A stretch of 64,000 nucleotides of DNA from Mastacembelus armatus (taxonomy: Eukaryota; Chordata; Actinopteri; Synbranchiformes; Mastacembelidae), in assembly GCF_900324485.2 (NCBI RefSeq), contig NC_046637.1, positions 26,018,669 to 26,082,668 on the forward strand, written 5' to 3'. The notes under the pieces are model-generated. The model searched no databases. It had not been told where the DNA came from and saw nothing but the letters and a program-made list of their open reading frames with translations. Positions within the stretch are counted from its first letter, which is position 1, and every line of letters starts with the position of its first letter. Below, one piece after another: positions 35,785-51,244 of the stretch. Both the position numbers and the translations under genes were made by a program.

Positions 35785-37965
35785 TGTCAGCGGTCAGTCT
35801 TTCACATTACACAGTTCTCCTGCTGTTGGTTAAAAATGATACCAGCAAACACACATTTTGCTCCTGTTTGAGTAACAATTACTAAAAACTACAGTGTCCA
35901 CTTGTCTTGGGAAATGATCAGCCATGAAAAAAATGGAACTGTAACCTTATATCCACAATGTGTTTTAGATTTACAACTTCAGGAGAAAGGAATGGGCTTG
36001 TGGCTGAATGCCAGAGGGAGTGTATGTCAGCAGGATAGTAAAAATATATAGCATTCACCTGCCTTATCCTAGAATCATTTTTATAAGTGGCATATAGACA
36101 TTATGCAAGAAATTATACAATCTATGCATTTTTAAATATTTAGAAATAACTTCACATTATTTTGTGTTAATTTCAAACAGTAACAAATGCAAAGTCAGAA
36201 TAAAAATGTAAAATATATAACAATGTTTTGTAATTCATGGATTCATGAATATGATCATTCATCTTTTACAACTAAACCCAGACTGCAGCTACATTTAAAG
36301 AGAAAGAATAGAAACTATAATCTGACAAAGGACAGGCGACATACAGCGCAGCAAATCTATCACTCCACTTCCAAACATTTAACTGAAGGTAGCCAGTGGT
36401 GTATTTATTACCAAATATTCTCTCTGAATACTTCTGCACCATTTTATGAAAGCAATGTCTTCAAAGTTCACACACATCCCAAACAAAACACATACAACAG
36501 AGGAAATAGTCACTGTTTGAACACTCTTTAAAGTGCTCTTAGCTGCTCATATTCTCATCACTTTTCACTGTGATGCCTTAAGATACTGCATTTCTTTTCT
36601 ATTCAACCGCACAATTCAGAAGAAGGTGGAAGACAATAGGTGGGAGGTTTACAAACAGAGAGCTGAGGTTCAACATAGATGATGGGTGATGTACAGTATC
36701 TGCATGTGCCAAGAAACAAGTTAATGTCACGCAAAAAGTGTCTGCCTTTCTTCAGTTTTGGGGGTTTTACATGTATAAAAATAGAAATTGTTTTCTGTAT
36801 CAAATTGTGGAAACAAGGAGACTGAAATGTGCTTTGACTTAGTTAAGTGGAGACTATAGCTAGCTGTAGTAATAACTGTCACTGCCTCAGGAACAGCATC
36901 CTAAACCACCTGTCATCACGTCATGTCCTTCCAGTTTAGCAGTGTGAAGTGTGCATTCAAGTATTGCATGTTCACACTCACGTCTCAGGCACTTCATATC
37001 AAATACTGGCACTGACCTGAAATCGTATTCATCAGTGATAACTTCAATATAGATTCTGACTGTGACACTGAATTATATTTTTTATGTATCTCATCGATGC
37101 TGCTTGTTGCATCTGATGTTTGGAATGAAAATTCACTTAGTGTACTGAGGCTTTATAAAGGCACTTTGCATTTTCATTCAGCAAATCATTTTTTTCTGAA
37201 AAGACTAAGAAGTATATCATTTCCAGGGACATGCAGTTCAACAGGAGCTCTGCCAGCATCGGCCCTTGCAAGATGTTGCAAAATGGCAACACGAGAGATA
37301 TGGCAGAACATTTTCTTTAGCTTAAGGCATTAAGGTTTGTAACTGGTAGTATCAAAATAAGAGTAAACTTTGGTCCAAGACCTTCCACAGGAGCATGATT
37401 AGCACTAAAACTATCTTTTGTGATACAAAGAAAGCTCTAAGTACCTCCCAGTGTAAAAACTGGGACTCCACGGTTCCACAAGCAGGCCTCGTGAATCTGT
37501 CTGCTTCTTTCTATTAAATGATCTACTATCTCAGCTTCTTAGTGGGGTCTTAGTGGGCTTTTTAAGAATTTAGTGTGTTTGCGAGTATGTAACACAGCAT
37601 TGCATTTACCCAAATATTCATATCACTTAGCTGCATAGCAACATTCACAAATCTAGCACAGCAATAAAGTCATTTTACAAATGCACACAAAAATATACAT
37701 AAACGGTGTCCTGAACTCTTAGTACCATTTCATCTCCATCCTCATGAAATCAGAAATCCTCATGCAGTACTCACACAGGTATTACAGCTTAAAACTTAAT
37801 GTTAAAAAAATAATGGTCTCTTGAACAATGTCAGACTTTTGTCAGCACACGGGCAAGTGTGATGGAAGGTGTTGCACTAGTTCAATAATAATGCCTCCCA
37901 TTCGGTATTTTAAACTCCCACTGTGCCTATCATTTTATGTAAAATACATCTCGTGTTCATGGATT
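35785..37965 (-). other. nr4a1: flank and probable 3' UTR of nr4a1
   Basis: No coding content is recognised. A minus-strand AATAAA lies at 36404-36409, which would give a 3' UTR of about 1.55 kb. Scattered minus-strand ATTTA pentamers occur, as in many immediate-early messages, but they are not densely clustered. Confidence 0.35.
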
Positions 37966-40817
<2,852 letters not shown>

Positions 40818-40819
40818 CG

Positions 40820-41403
40820 CTATGACACAGGACAGCAACATTTACTACCAGTGGCAAAAAAATCCAAAGGCTTTGTCAGGTAAAGTAAATCTTGTTTACA
40901 TATACTCAATATGTACCATCAACCCTAAGTAAGTATTAAGTATTTTGAAAAAAATATCTGTGCAGCCTATGTAAATGTGTTGTCATACATTCAGCTTTTC
41001 ATGCTGACTTTTTCCAAATTAAAGCAAGTGAGTTGACTCACAGGAGATAACTGGGGCTGATAATGAGCTGACTGGTTATGTGTAGTAAATTAGATATTGC
41101 TTGTATCATTTAGGTCAGCATTTTTTAATCCTCCTGTAACTATCTGAACGGTAGACTACATTAACACCTTGAATGCACACTGTCTCATTTCCCCTACATG
41201 CCATTTCTCTAGCTTCAGGGCCTTTAGAAAATGCAGAACGTGGTCCAGTGGAGCAATCACATGTTGCCAGATATTCTGTTACTGGCTGTTAATGTCCTGA
41301 AGAGCTCCTTCAGTGGAGGGCAACCCTCTTTCACAGGCTCTGTACCAGGGAGTGTTGCAGATTGTATTTCAAGGGGGGCTGAATGGCAGATGAAATGGAA
41401 AAG

Positions 41404-41445
<42 letters not shown>

Positions 41446-42292
41446 CGTGTGTGCGTGCGTGTGTGTGCATGCAAGGTTGGGTGAATGTGCGTGTATCCAC
41501 AAGTGCTAACTTCCTCACCATATAATTTTGTTTAGTTTTTTGTGTACAGTGTCTTCCCATCTCATGAGAAGAGCAAACTTACAAAACACATTTAGACCAA
41601 ATTGTTAAATTATCTTCCTAAAGGTGCACTTAAACCTCTTCTGCTCAACATGTGTTTTATAGCCTATAAATATACACGGCTCCTTATGTGTTCTCACACA
41701 GAAACAGCAGTAGACCCACACATCAGACATAAAATCACACATCATTAAGATAAAAACACAGTGACACAGGCTCTATGCTGAAACATGTGAAGACAGAAAG
41801 TGTCAAGAGTTGAAGTATAGAAGTATAGTGATATAGTTACAGCAGTATAATCACTGAGAGGAGTTAGTCAGAGGCAGGTTTCCTCACTAATAACAGAATC
41901 TCCTCAGTTCCCAGTGTTATTGGAGTAGGGTCAGCTAGAACCAATGTCCAGTTTTTGTTGAAACTGTTGATTCATCCTTTTCAGTGGGAGTAGCCTAGAA
42001 AAGCAGCACCTCTCTAAAATAGTTTCTACAAAACTGAACTTCATGAAGGAAGCATTTGTTGCAGGGCTGTACCAAATGACTATACAACCAACAGCCATGA
42101 ATGCAACCTACATATGGCATAGTTCATTAATATTAACATATTTCATTACATTCATTTAGTACAAGTCGCAAATGTGTGATTGAAACAGCTACGTAGTCTT
42201 GTCCTGTGAGCTGATGTTTATAAAGAATACACAGTAAATCTAAAAATGAGGCCCCTGAGTAAGTAAACAAACTCTCACTCACCTGGTTTATG
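40820..42292 (-). other. nr4a1: nr4a1 first intron
   Basis: Between the non-coding exon and the first coding exon. It holds a (GT)n microsatellite at about 41406-41466 and otherwise nothing recognised. Confidence 0.6.
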
Positions 42293-42415
42293 TAAATATC
42301 CGTGTTTTGAAGCTTTTCATTTGTTCCAGACCAGTGAAACCGATGAATGTCACCTCTGCCAGTTGCTGCCAGCACACACACTCACTCACACTCACACACA
42401 CGCCGTGTCGGCTCC
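42293..42415 (-). other. nr4a1: nr4a1 non-coding exon 1
   Basis: Donor AACCAG|GTGAGT on the minus strand, exon edge at 42293. It pairs with the acceptor (CATAG|CGATG) at 40820. The 5' limit is approximate, set by the adjoining promoter motifs. Confidence 0.5.
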
Positions 42416-42419
42416 ATAC

Positions 42420-42720
42420 ACTCTTGTTTTATTTTGGCTGCTCCGCTGGGGGGTGGGGCTCTGCCCAAATATGGTGAACGGGGCGGTGGAACGTTCCGGG
42501 CCGCGAGCCAATCAGCGTCGCGTTAGCGCAGACGTTCCTCCGTGTGACGCACGCACGGGATTCCATTGACGCAAGAGCCCAAGTTTAACAACGGCGGCGC
42601 TCACGTGGGGCTATTACTGAATGAAAAAAACGCTAAAAATAGACGCAGTTTGGAGGTGCAGACGTTTTCTGACTGGAAACGTACAGTGCAGTGTCTGAGG
42701 CACTAAAAATACACAGGGGA
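42420..42720 (-). promoter_or_regulatory. nr4a1: nr4a1 immediate-early promoter
   Basis: A perfect CArG/SRE box, CCAAATATGG, lies at 42465-42474. CRE/AP1-like TGACGCAC is at 42545-42552 and TGACGCAA at 42567-42574. An E-box CACGTG is at 42602-42607, a perfect MEF2 site CTAAAAATAG at 42633-42642, and a near match CTAAAAATAC at 42703-42712. The segment is CpG-rich. SRF, MEF2 and CREB/AP1 control of mammalian NR4A1 is established; the motifs are seen directly and their use here is inferred. Confidence 0.7.
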
Positions 42721-42779
42721 TGTTTTTAATGTAAATTACATAAATTGTTTTTCAGTTATTAACTTCATACAAAGTGCAA

Positions 42780-43120
42780 TAAATAGAACAAAACCTAAAT
42801 CTAATCAGTATTTGCAGTATTTCCCCTTTGCCCTTAAACCAGCAGCAGTTCTCTCTGGTTGGACCTACACACAGTTTCTCCTGGTACTTTTCAGCACCTT
42901 GGAGAAGCTGCTGCAGTTCTTCTGTAGATTCAGGTTGTCCCAATGTTTCTGTCTCTTCATGTGATCCCAGACTGACTCCACATTGCCCAGATCAGGGCTC
43001 TGTGGGGGTCAAACTCCTGGTTCTTCTTGCCTCTGAAAATAGCTCTTCATAATTGGTTCTTTATGGACTTATTGTCCTGCACAATGAACCTGGGATGAAT
43101 CACACACATGATGGTGTTGT
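42780..43120 (-). mobile_element. Tc1/mariner-type transposase relic
   Basis: On the minus strand a stretch reads SPDL followed, after a small shift, by VESVWDHMKRQKHWDNL (about 42900-42990), matching the C-terminal DDE block of Tc1-like transposases (SPDLNIIE.VWDH). FIVQDNKSI upstream corresponds to the second catalytic Asp region. Interrupted; a dead copy just upstream of the nr4a1 promoter. Confidence 0.6.
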
Positions 43121-43124
43121 GTGA

Positions 43125-45870
43125 TATGAATCTAAAACATCTAAAGTGCTTAAAGCTGCACAGTAGATATTATACATGTTTACACAGAGAGCTGCATTGT
43201 CACAAGGCTGCATAAAATAATATTTTAGTTTTCATAAAACAGCTACAAAGACCCTCTGCCATCCCTCAACTAGTCCACATAAATCGTAAACACAGATGAG
43301 ATCTTGTTGACCCAGATCGTTATAAACACATTATGCCCAACTATAAAAGCTGAGATTAAAAAATAACTTGAAATAACTTTAGTGAAGATTAAATTATTTC
43401 CCAGTTCTGTCTTTTATTGACTATTTTGAAATTGATAAAAATAGATTTAACAATTTCCTTCATTAACCTCAAATTCCATTTGTGGCTGCTGCACATGGAC
43501 ATAGGACACATGGAGTTTGCCCATGAATTGTGGACTTTAAACCTGCAATAACTATTTTTTGGCCACATGGGTCAAGTGGCAAATAAAACACAGACATATC
43601 ATTTATGTCAATATGTTGAACTTTTTGTTTATCCAGCGGCTACACATCAATAACTGTGAACGACACTCGAATTCATCAAACAAGACATCACTTTTCTGAA
43701 TGAAGAATTCACTTATTTTGGCTAAATTTCATGATAAATCCCCTCCACACAGGAGCCAGGCCATTTCAGACAAACCTCCTCTGTATTTTAACATAATAAA
43801 TTTCCACTATGAACAAAGATCTTCTCACCTACAAAATATAACGATTACAACAATTTGACTTTGACCATTTTGTACTGTAATATCATCTTCAGGCAGTTTG
43901 CACTATGCATGTCACACTCACAGCTGCAGACATCCATTTGTCAGCACGAATGTAAGCATCATCTAATACCCCTTATGTCATGCCTTCTCCACAACAACCA
44001 GAAAAAAACAACACACACTAACACTTGAACCCTCTCTTGGGCTTCTTGGGCGTGATCTAGTTTCTTTTTTAAGAATGCAGAAAGTGAGAAGGATCACTGA
44101 AGGCAGCAGAAGCAGTGAAGCTTTTCTCCAAAGATGGAAGACCCCTGCAGCTAATGTGACTGCCACATGGACCTAAATGCCTACTCTTTGCCTCTCATAC
44201 ACAAGAATAAACATGCACGTGTATATACAAATTTATAAGTAGATAGCAAGAGGAGCATGCACACTATTGAAACCTTGAACTTGCATTGCACATGTGGCTG
44301 ATTAAATCAGTAAGAACTGACCATCCTGCACTGATGGCCTCTAAAGGGACTCCATTGGGATTTCAGTGTTTTATCTCCCCTTGTTGTCATTTGTTATTGT
44401 TATTATTTCAGAACTGTTCAGATGAAAGATGTTATTAGGAACTGATATTTCTTTAGTACAACAATCTCACTTGCTTTATCCCACATTTTGAATTTTATTT
44501 TTAAAACAGGTTAGTTTGTACAGAAAACAGATGTTAATAGACAAACTGACTTGTAAGATGAGATTTCAGTGACTTGCCCCATGCCGCACTGTGTCAACTT
44601 ATAAATAACCCAAACAAAGATAATGACCTCTGACCCAGATAAGGCACGTGACATTTACCAGCAAGGTGGGATAATTTATTTATTCTCAAAACAAGTGCGA
44701 CTATATTTCACGTTTAAATATATCACTGTCCTATTTGGTTTTTAGATTTGCATTGTGACATTTAAACTGTAAGCATATAAAATCAGGTTAAACACAATTA
44801 CTGCAACACATTTTAAATCATTTGCTTAATGGTAAAATCACAGTTCATTGGTTTAATCTTTAACTTCCAAAAACGTCCCTGTCACCCAAAAATCCTCTCG
44901 TCATATTGACTCTTTATGTGTGATGCCTTGTGCAAAGGCACTAACATGCTATCTACAATGAACTGAACCTTCACTCTCTTGATTTCCTTCCCACATCAGT
45001 GTTATATGCAGAGTAATGTTACATACATATAATATTTTAAATACATATACAAGGCCAAAAAAAAAATATAGGCATTAAGTGCTGACAAAGATATTTGTTA
45101 AGCATGGGAAAGCATCACATACTGTTTGGCTTAATGAGCCGACAAGTCCCTTACATGTACAGAAGAACGCTGTAAGTCCAATGTCACTGAGCCCTGGAAG
45201 TTGAATACACACAATGCACTTAACGTTTTAACAGAAGCATTTTTCAATGTTTCTGCAGTGACAAATAAATAGTTTTTATTCATCTTCACCACATTTTTAC
45301 GCATCAGTCACATTTCATCCCCAAGGCTCAGTGCATTATCTGACTCTTTCTGAGAAGCCATTGAGGATTCTAGTAATACTCACATTCATCACACCTTTCA
45401 GGACTCTAACTATAGAGTGAGACTTCTTAAAACCACATTCACTTAGTGTAGACAAGTGTTTCTAACATTATTTTATTAACACTTATTTAAGAAACAGTAA
45501 ATAAGTAAAACATCAGATTATATGTTTTCTTTCACTTGAATGTACGCTGACGGGGTGAGACGTGTGAACAGACTGGATGGAGAGCTGCTGCAAGCGTCTG
45601 AACACAGTCACTTTATCCTCAGCTGCATTAGAAAGAACAGATGACACTCAGCATAACAGAAGTAAAAATATTTCCATCCATTCACCTTATTAATCGACTG
45701 TAGATACGTATAAATTTGCACACAACAGCAACAAACAGACTTTTGATTTGCTCAGTGTGGTCTCTGTGTAGTTGAGATTTATTTTAGGACATGCATGCAA
45801 AAGGCATTATTACTTACTAACAACAGAAAGTTATACATAATGATGATGGATATTCTCTTGGGCTGCTGCT
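43125..45870 (-). other. dgka: nr4a1-dgka intergenic and probable dgka 3' UTR
   Basis: Minus-strand AATAAA signals at 45778-45783 (88 nt past the dgka stop), 45472-45477 and 45275-45280 suggest where dgka messages end. The rest, 43125-45200, is AT-rich without recognised features. Confidence 0.4.
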
Positions 45871-48800
45871 CTACTTGAGGTGAAAGAAGCCAGAGGGTTT
45901 GGTGGGTGCAGCCATGAGCATGTTAGCTTGGTTCTTGTGGGTTATGTGGATCTAGAATAAACAAAGAACAGAAGGTTGGTGAACTACAATTTAATTATTA
46001 ATGTTCAAACTTCAAATTGAAACATATCTGTTAAACACGGTGTCATTTATAAGCAAGTAGTATCCTACACTAATGGAAACGTTGGTGCTGTTATCTGTTT
46101 TGCTGAGTGCACTGCATTACCATTTTTAATTAATCTAAAACACAGTGTCTTTATTATTAGTGTTTGATTTGAATTATTCACAACACTTACAGTACAAGGA
46201 GGTTGCATCCAGGGTTCCCCATCAATTTGCATTGGCAGAGATTTATTTGTTCTGCAAACAGGGAGGAGTGACAGCAACATTTATTTTGAGTACGTTTTAT
46301 GTTGTGTGTGGACGTTATGACAGACGTGTGTCTATTTAAAACAGGCTAAATTAAATGAGGATAAAATAACACCTGACTATATCATGCAATCCAAAACAAA
46401 GGCAACTGGAGCGCGTGGTATTTAATATGAGATCGCAGTGTTCACATCAGTCTGTGACGTCTGGTGTGACATCTAACATTAGATGAAAGTACACAACCTG
46501 ATTGTAATTTGAGAGGTCTGTGCTAGTCGGTGCCCGGCGCTCTTTAGTCCAGTGTAGATTTGTCCCATCTCTATAACTCCTTCTAACCCCACCACCTCCA
46601 AAAGCTTATCACTCATGTCTGTGGAGTCACGAAACACACAGATGGAGAGAAAAAATAAATCAGCATTAGAGGAAGCAGAGTTTATGCATGCTAGGATCCA
46701 TGAACACTTTGGAAAATATTTGGACACTACAAATCTTAAAAAAATGATTTAGCAGAGTACAGATACAGGTCCAACCAGCCCAGTCTTACCCTGTGAGACT
46801 GTTTTAAGTAGCTCAGGGTCAGTGATAACTTCACTGTGCTCCACCTCTGGCACACCATCAGGCTTCTTGGACTCGCCCCAGAGGTTGGAACCTCCATACA
46901 TGCTGGGTATGTTGAGGACAGCTATGCCCTCCAGTGACACGCTGCTCAGGTCCAGATGTTTCCCGCAGCACTATTGTAGGCACAACAACATGTTGTTTAG
47001 TTTGTACACAGCTGGAAAAAACCAAAACTCATAATTCAGCAATTCTGTGAATTAGAAATCATTCGTTTTTGTGGAAAATCTTCATGACCAAAGTCGAAAC
47101 ATTCACCTCAATCCTGAGAGAGTCCTTCAGCCTTTTGCAGGAGGCGGAGATGGTCTCAGAAGTGGCAAACTCTAAATACCAGAGTTTATTCTTCATTCTT
47201 AAAAAATAACAACAACAATAAGCAAACAGCAAAAGCTCAGTTATGCTTTTCACTGGAAATTTCACTCTTCATACAGTCAATATGAGTCCCCACCTGCTGT
47301 TGAACCTCTGGGGGTGTTTCTCTCTCATGGAGTGGAAACGATGAGCAATAGATGCATCCTGTTCACACAGAAAATAATGCAATCACATTAAGACATATTT
47401 TGAGCAATGTATTCCACTTTCTGTTTACGTCAGTCAGACGTTGCAAGAATGTTTGACTCACGACGCCAATAGAGAAGTAGTTGTTGATGATCTCATAGGG
47501 CACAGGGTCTCCTGCCTGTTTAGGGTCTTCAGGTATCACCCGAATGCTCCAGCGGTCCATCAGAACCAACTCGCTGTTTTCAATCTCCTTAAGGATCTCT
47601 CTCAAGTCTGACCCATCATAGCCTATCATGGTGTTACAGAAGAAGCTGGATGAATATAAAACCTATGCTTTCAATGTCAAGGCCAATACCCAAATGATAC
47701 TTTCTTGGTTTAAAGTTAATGTGTGGACAATTTTACCCCCTCCCCAGCGAAGACAGCGAGCTAAGTCATTCCCAGTGCCCAGAGGCAGGACGGCTACTGG
47801 TGGATGCACCTGGAGGTCCGCTTTGTCTGAAATCACACATATGTTACTCAGCCATGGAGAAAGTTCATCTCTCTGACCATAAACCATAAACCATAAAAAG
47901 AATGTGCAATACCTATTGCTTCCAGGAGCCACCCGACTGTGCCATCTCCTCCACACACCAACATCCTGTACTCACTCAGATTTCGGAAGAAGTGAAGTCT
48001 AAAAATACAAATTCAGCAATAATGTGAAGAAAGTCACATGACAAGTACACTCAAACTGCAAGTCCCACAGAAGCTGAAGCGTACTGTACCCTGGGGCAGG
48101 GCCTCCATTAGAAAGGTTGTAGACCTGACGTGGATTCAGCAGGTACTGAAACTTCCTGAGCACCCTGTAGAAAACACAGAAACACATGGAACAGGAAAAA
48201 TGTGGTATTTTTTCTAATAAAGAAAAGATTACCTTTATACTATACTATCAGTGTAAGGTAGATCTCCTGGAGGGAGAAACGTTTTTGAACAAATAATAGT
48301 GTACATGTAGAAAAATATATATATACATGTGTGATATCACTATAATATATCATATACATATGATATATCACTATACAGATACTTTGTTCTTATCATTATG
48401 GTAATCACATCACGACAAGCTGCTTACCGTTCACCCTGCTTTCCTCCACTTTTTGGGTTTACAAACACCAGCAGAGGGTGAGTATCTGGAATCTGAACAA
48501 TCTGAAAAATAACACATGACAGATTCATATCCAACTGAGAATCTATCTATCTGTCTATCTATCTCCAGTGAGGTGCAGCCTGTTTGCTTCCTTCAGATGA
48601 GCTTCAGACGTCCTCTACAAAGATGTGAGAGCCTGCCAGAGGGATGAGCAGCTCTCCATCAATCAGATATTTATAGATCTTAGACTGAAGAACATTCACA
48701 ATAAATGTACTTAAATGGACACATAAGGGAACTGGTCTAACTCAGCTGAGCCACAACAGAAACAGTATGGGGATATATTTCAAACAGAAGTAGATCACGC

Positions 48801-51210
48801 TGCATGAGTATTTTTGAGAAGTGTCTGAATTTTGGTACATTTTTCAGTCATGAAAACATCACTGTTGAAAGAGAAGTTTGTTACAGCTGTTCAGCTTTAT
48901 GAGGCAGCTGTAAATACTGGATCAGGTGGCTTGTCTCTGCCAAAGCAGACATATTTACATCAGATGTGTTTGCCCATCACTTTATCAAACATACTGAACT
49001 AAACCAAAGACACTAGAGGAGTCCTTTTAAACGCTGACGTCATGATGAAGTAATAAAAAAAGTAGTGCTATGCAGATGGAAATTTGAACAGGCAACTTGA
49101 AAGAGATCTCACAAAAACAAAACAAACAAAAAAAAAACACATGGGTGCACAGATGGAAAAGAAATTGAAGTATGTAGGAAGATTTAATAACAGCAGACCT
49201 GCAGGATGTGGCCATCAGGGGTGACATTTAACAGGCTACTGTCCTCCTCCTGTAGGAATCAAATGGGGGGCAAACAGACAATTAAAGGAGAATAATCTGA
49301 AAATCTGCTAAAGCAAATATTAGTGTTGTTTTTTTTCTGGCTAAGTGGCTCATTTTACCTTGGAGACAGTGTATATGGCCCATGGAGGCAGTATATGATC
49401 TCTCAGTGGCCCACAGTCACAGGATGATAAGCCAGAACAAACACACTCATCATGACGCTTGAAAAGAAGCAAGACTCAGTCAACACTTTAAGACGCGATC
49501 CAATGTAATTTATGACTTTATAAACAAACAATCCTCACCATCTCCTGACACCACACACAGCACCTGCCCGCTAAAGTTTTGATCTTCTTGTGACAGACCT
49601 GACACTTATTGGAGTTACAGTCAGTTCTGATCCAATCGTGAGCTGCTACCTGAGACACAGTGGCAGAAAGAGGAGGCATTATTATTAATTTAGACTGTTT
49701 TCACAGTAATTCATGCTGATTTCAATAGTGTTGTTCACATGTTATTTTTTGTTTCTAATGCCTACACAAGTCTGAAGATGCTGTCTACCATCAGCTGCAG
49801 AAGCAATGTTTATGTTCACTCCTGTGGTGCCAACACAATAATCCAGCTCTGGATTACTGCAGCAAACGTTATGTCATTGTTGGCTAGAACAAAAGTCAGC
49901 ACAGACCACACCTTCCTCCTGAGTAATAGGGGAAGTTCTGAATAGCTTCAGATTCACCACTTTTTGGACACCATTGACTTGGCAGACATGCATCACCAGA
50001 TCGAGTATTCTTAAAGCACACCACATGCTCCAGAGGGGCTGGAGATTTTTGGACAGCTCACTGTTGTGATCCTTTACAGAAAGTGTGAATCACTGAGATG
50101 TGGCTGTGACACTGCACCAGAAAAAGCCAGCGAACAGGTCATTGTCTACGCTTGTGTAAAATTAGGACATTTAACAGATGTACCGAGCAGACGGTGCCGA
50201 CTGTAAGCTCCATAAAAAATACTGGTACCGGGCTGCACTTCATATCGACTAATGCACCATAATGTTTTTAATGTGTTTGCTCACTGCCATTTGGTTTTTG
50301 TTCAGGAAAAAGAGGATTGTCGTGAGTATGTTCTCTTAAAACAGATGGAAAGAACGGGAAACGAAGATCATTCTGCTTCTTACACCAATCTCCTTTTTAG
50401 ATCTGACAAAGGTGCGAGCACAGGATTCAGGGTTCTTGTTGGCACACTGGCTGTGGAGAGTGTACTTGCAACCTGTGGGAGGAAACATGGACCAACTTTA
50501 CTGAGGGGTCTGTGTTCAAGATGAAGAAAACCTTTCCCTACAAGAACATATATAGGTTTACAAATAAATGCATGTGTTCCTATTCATAGCAAACTGCAGC
50601 CACACTCACAAATAACATAAGTGAAATGGAAAAAGCTTTTTGTCCCACAGTTCGTTTATACTCTGTAGTGGTGCATGTCTGCCCCCTGGTGGCAACTGCG
50701 AGCTCTTACATGTGCAGCAGAGTCCCTGTTTCCCAAGGCCGAGCAGCATGTTCTGACACACGCTACAGTAGGCCGGCTTGTTAAAGTGCTTCATCCTCCA
50801 AATATGCTGCCCATCCCTTTCTGTCATCTGAGGATGTGACAGAAGGTGAATATTAAAAATGTATACATCAAAATTAAAGGGGAACTACAGTGAATCACAA
50901 CAAGGTACTGTAAAGCTGTTTTTCACCTTCAGTCCTAGTAGAACGAGTAAAGGCACATTGTTCATGCCCCCCTTTACCCATTCCTCTAAAGTGACGGTCC
51001 CACTGTCATCCACATCGATCGCCGTCATCATGTCTTTGAGAACCTGCCCAGTAACACAAGCATCTATTGAATATTTATCATCTGTGGCCAGTTTATTAAA
51101 TGTCGAGTATTATGTAGCATTTGTGTTTATGACCACCCAAAGCTCATCATGTGTCATCAAGCACTCTCTCTATTAAAAGTGAAAATCAGAACACTCTCAC
51201 CTTTCTAAAG

Positions 51211-51244
<34 letters not shown>

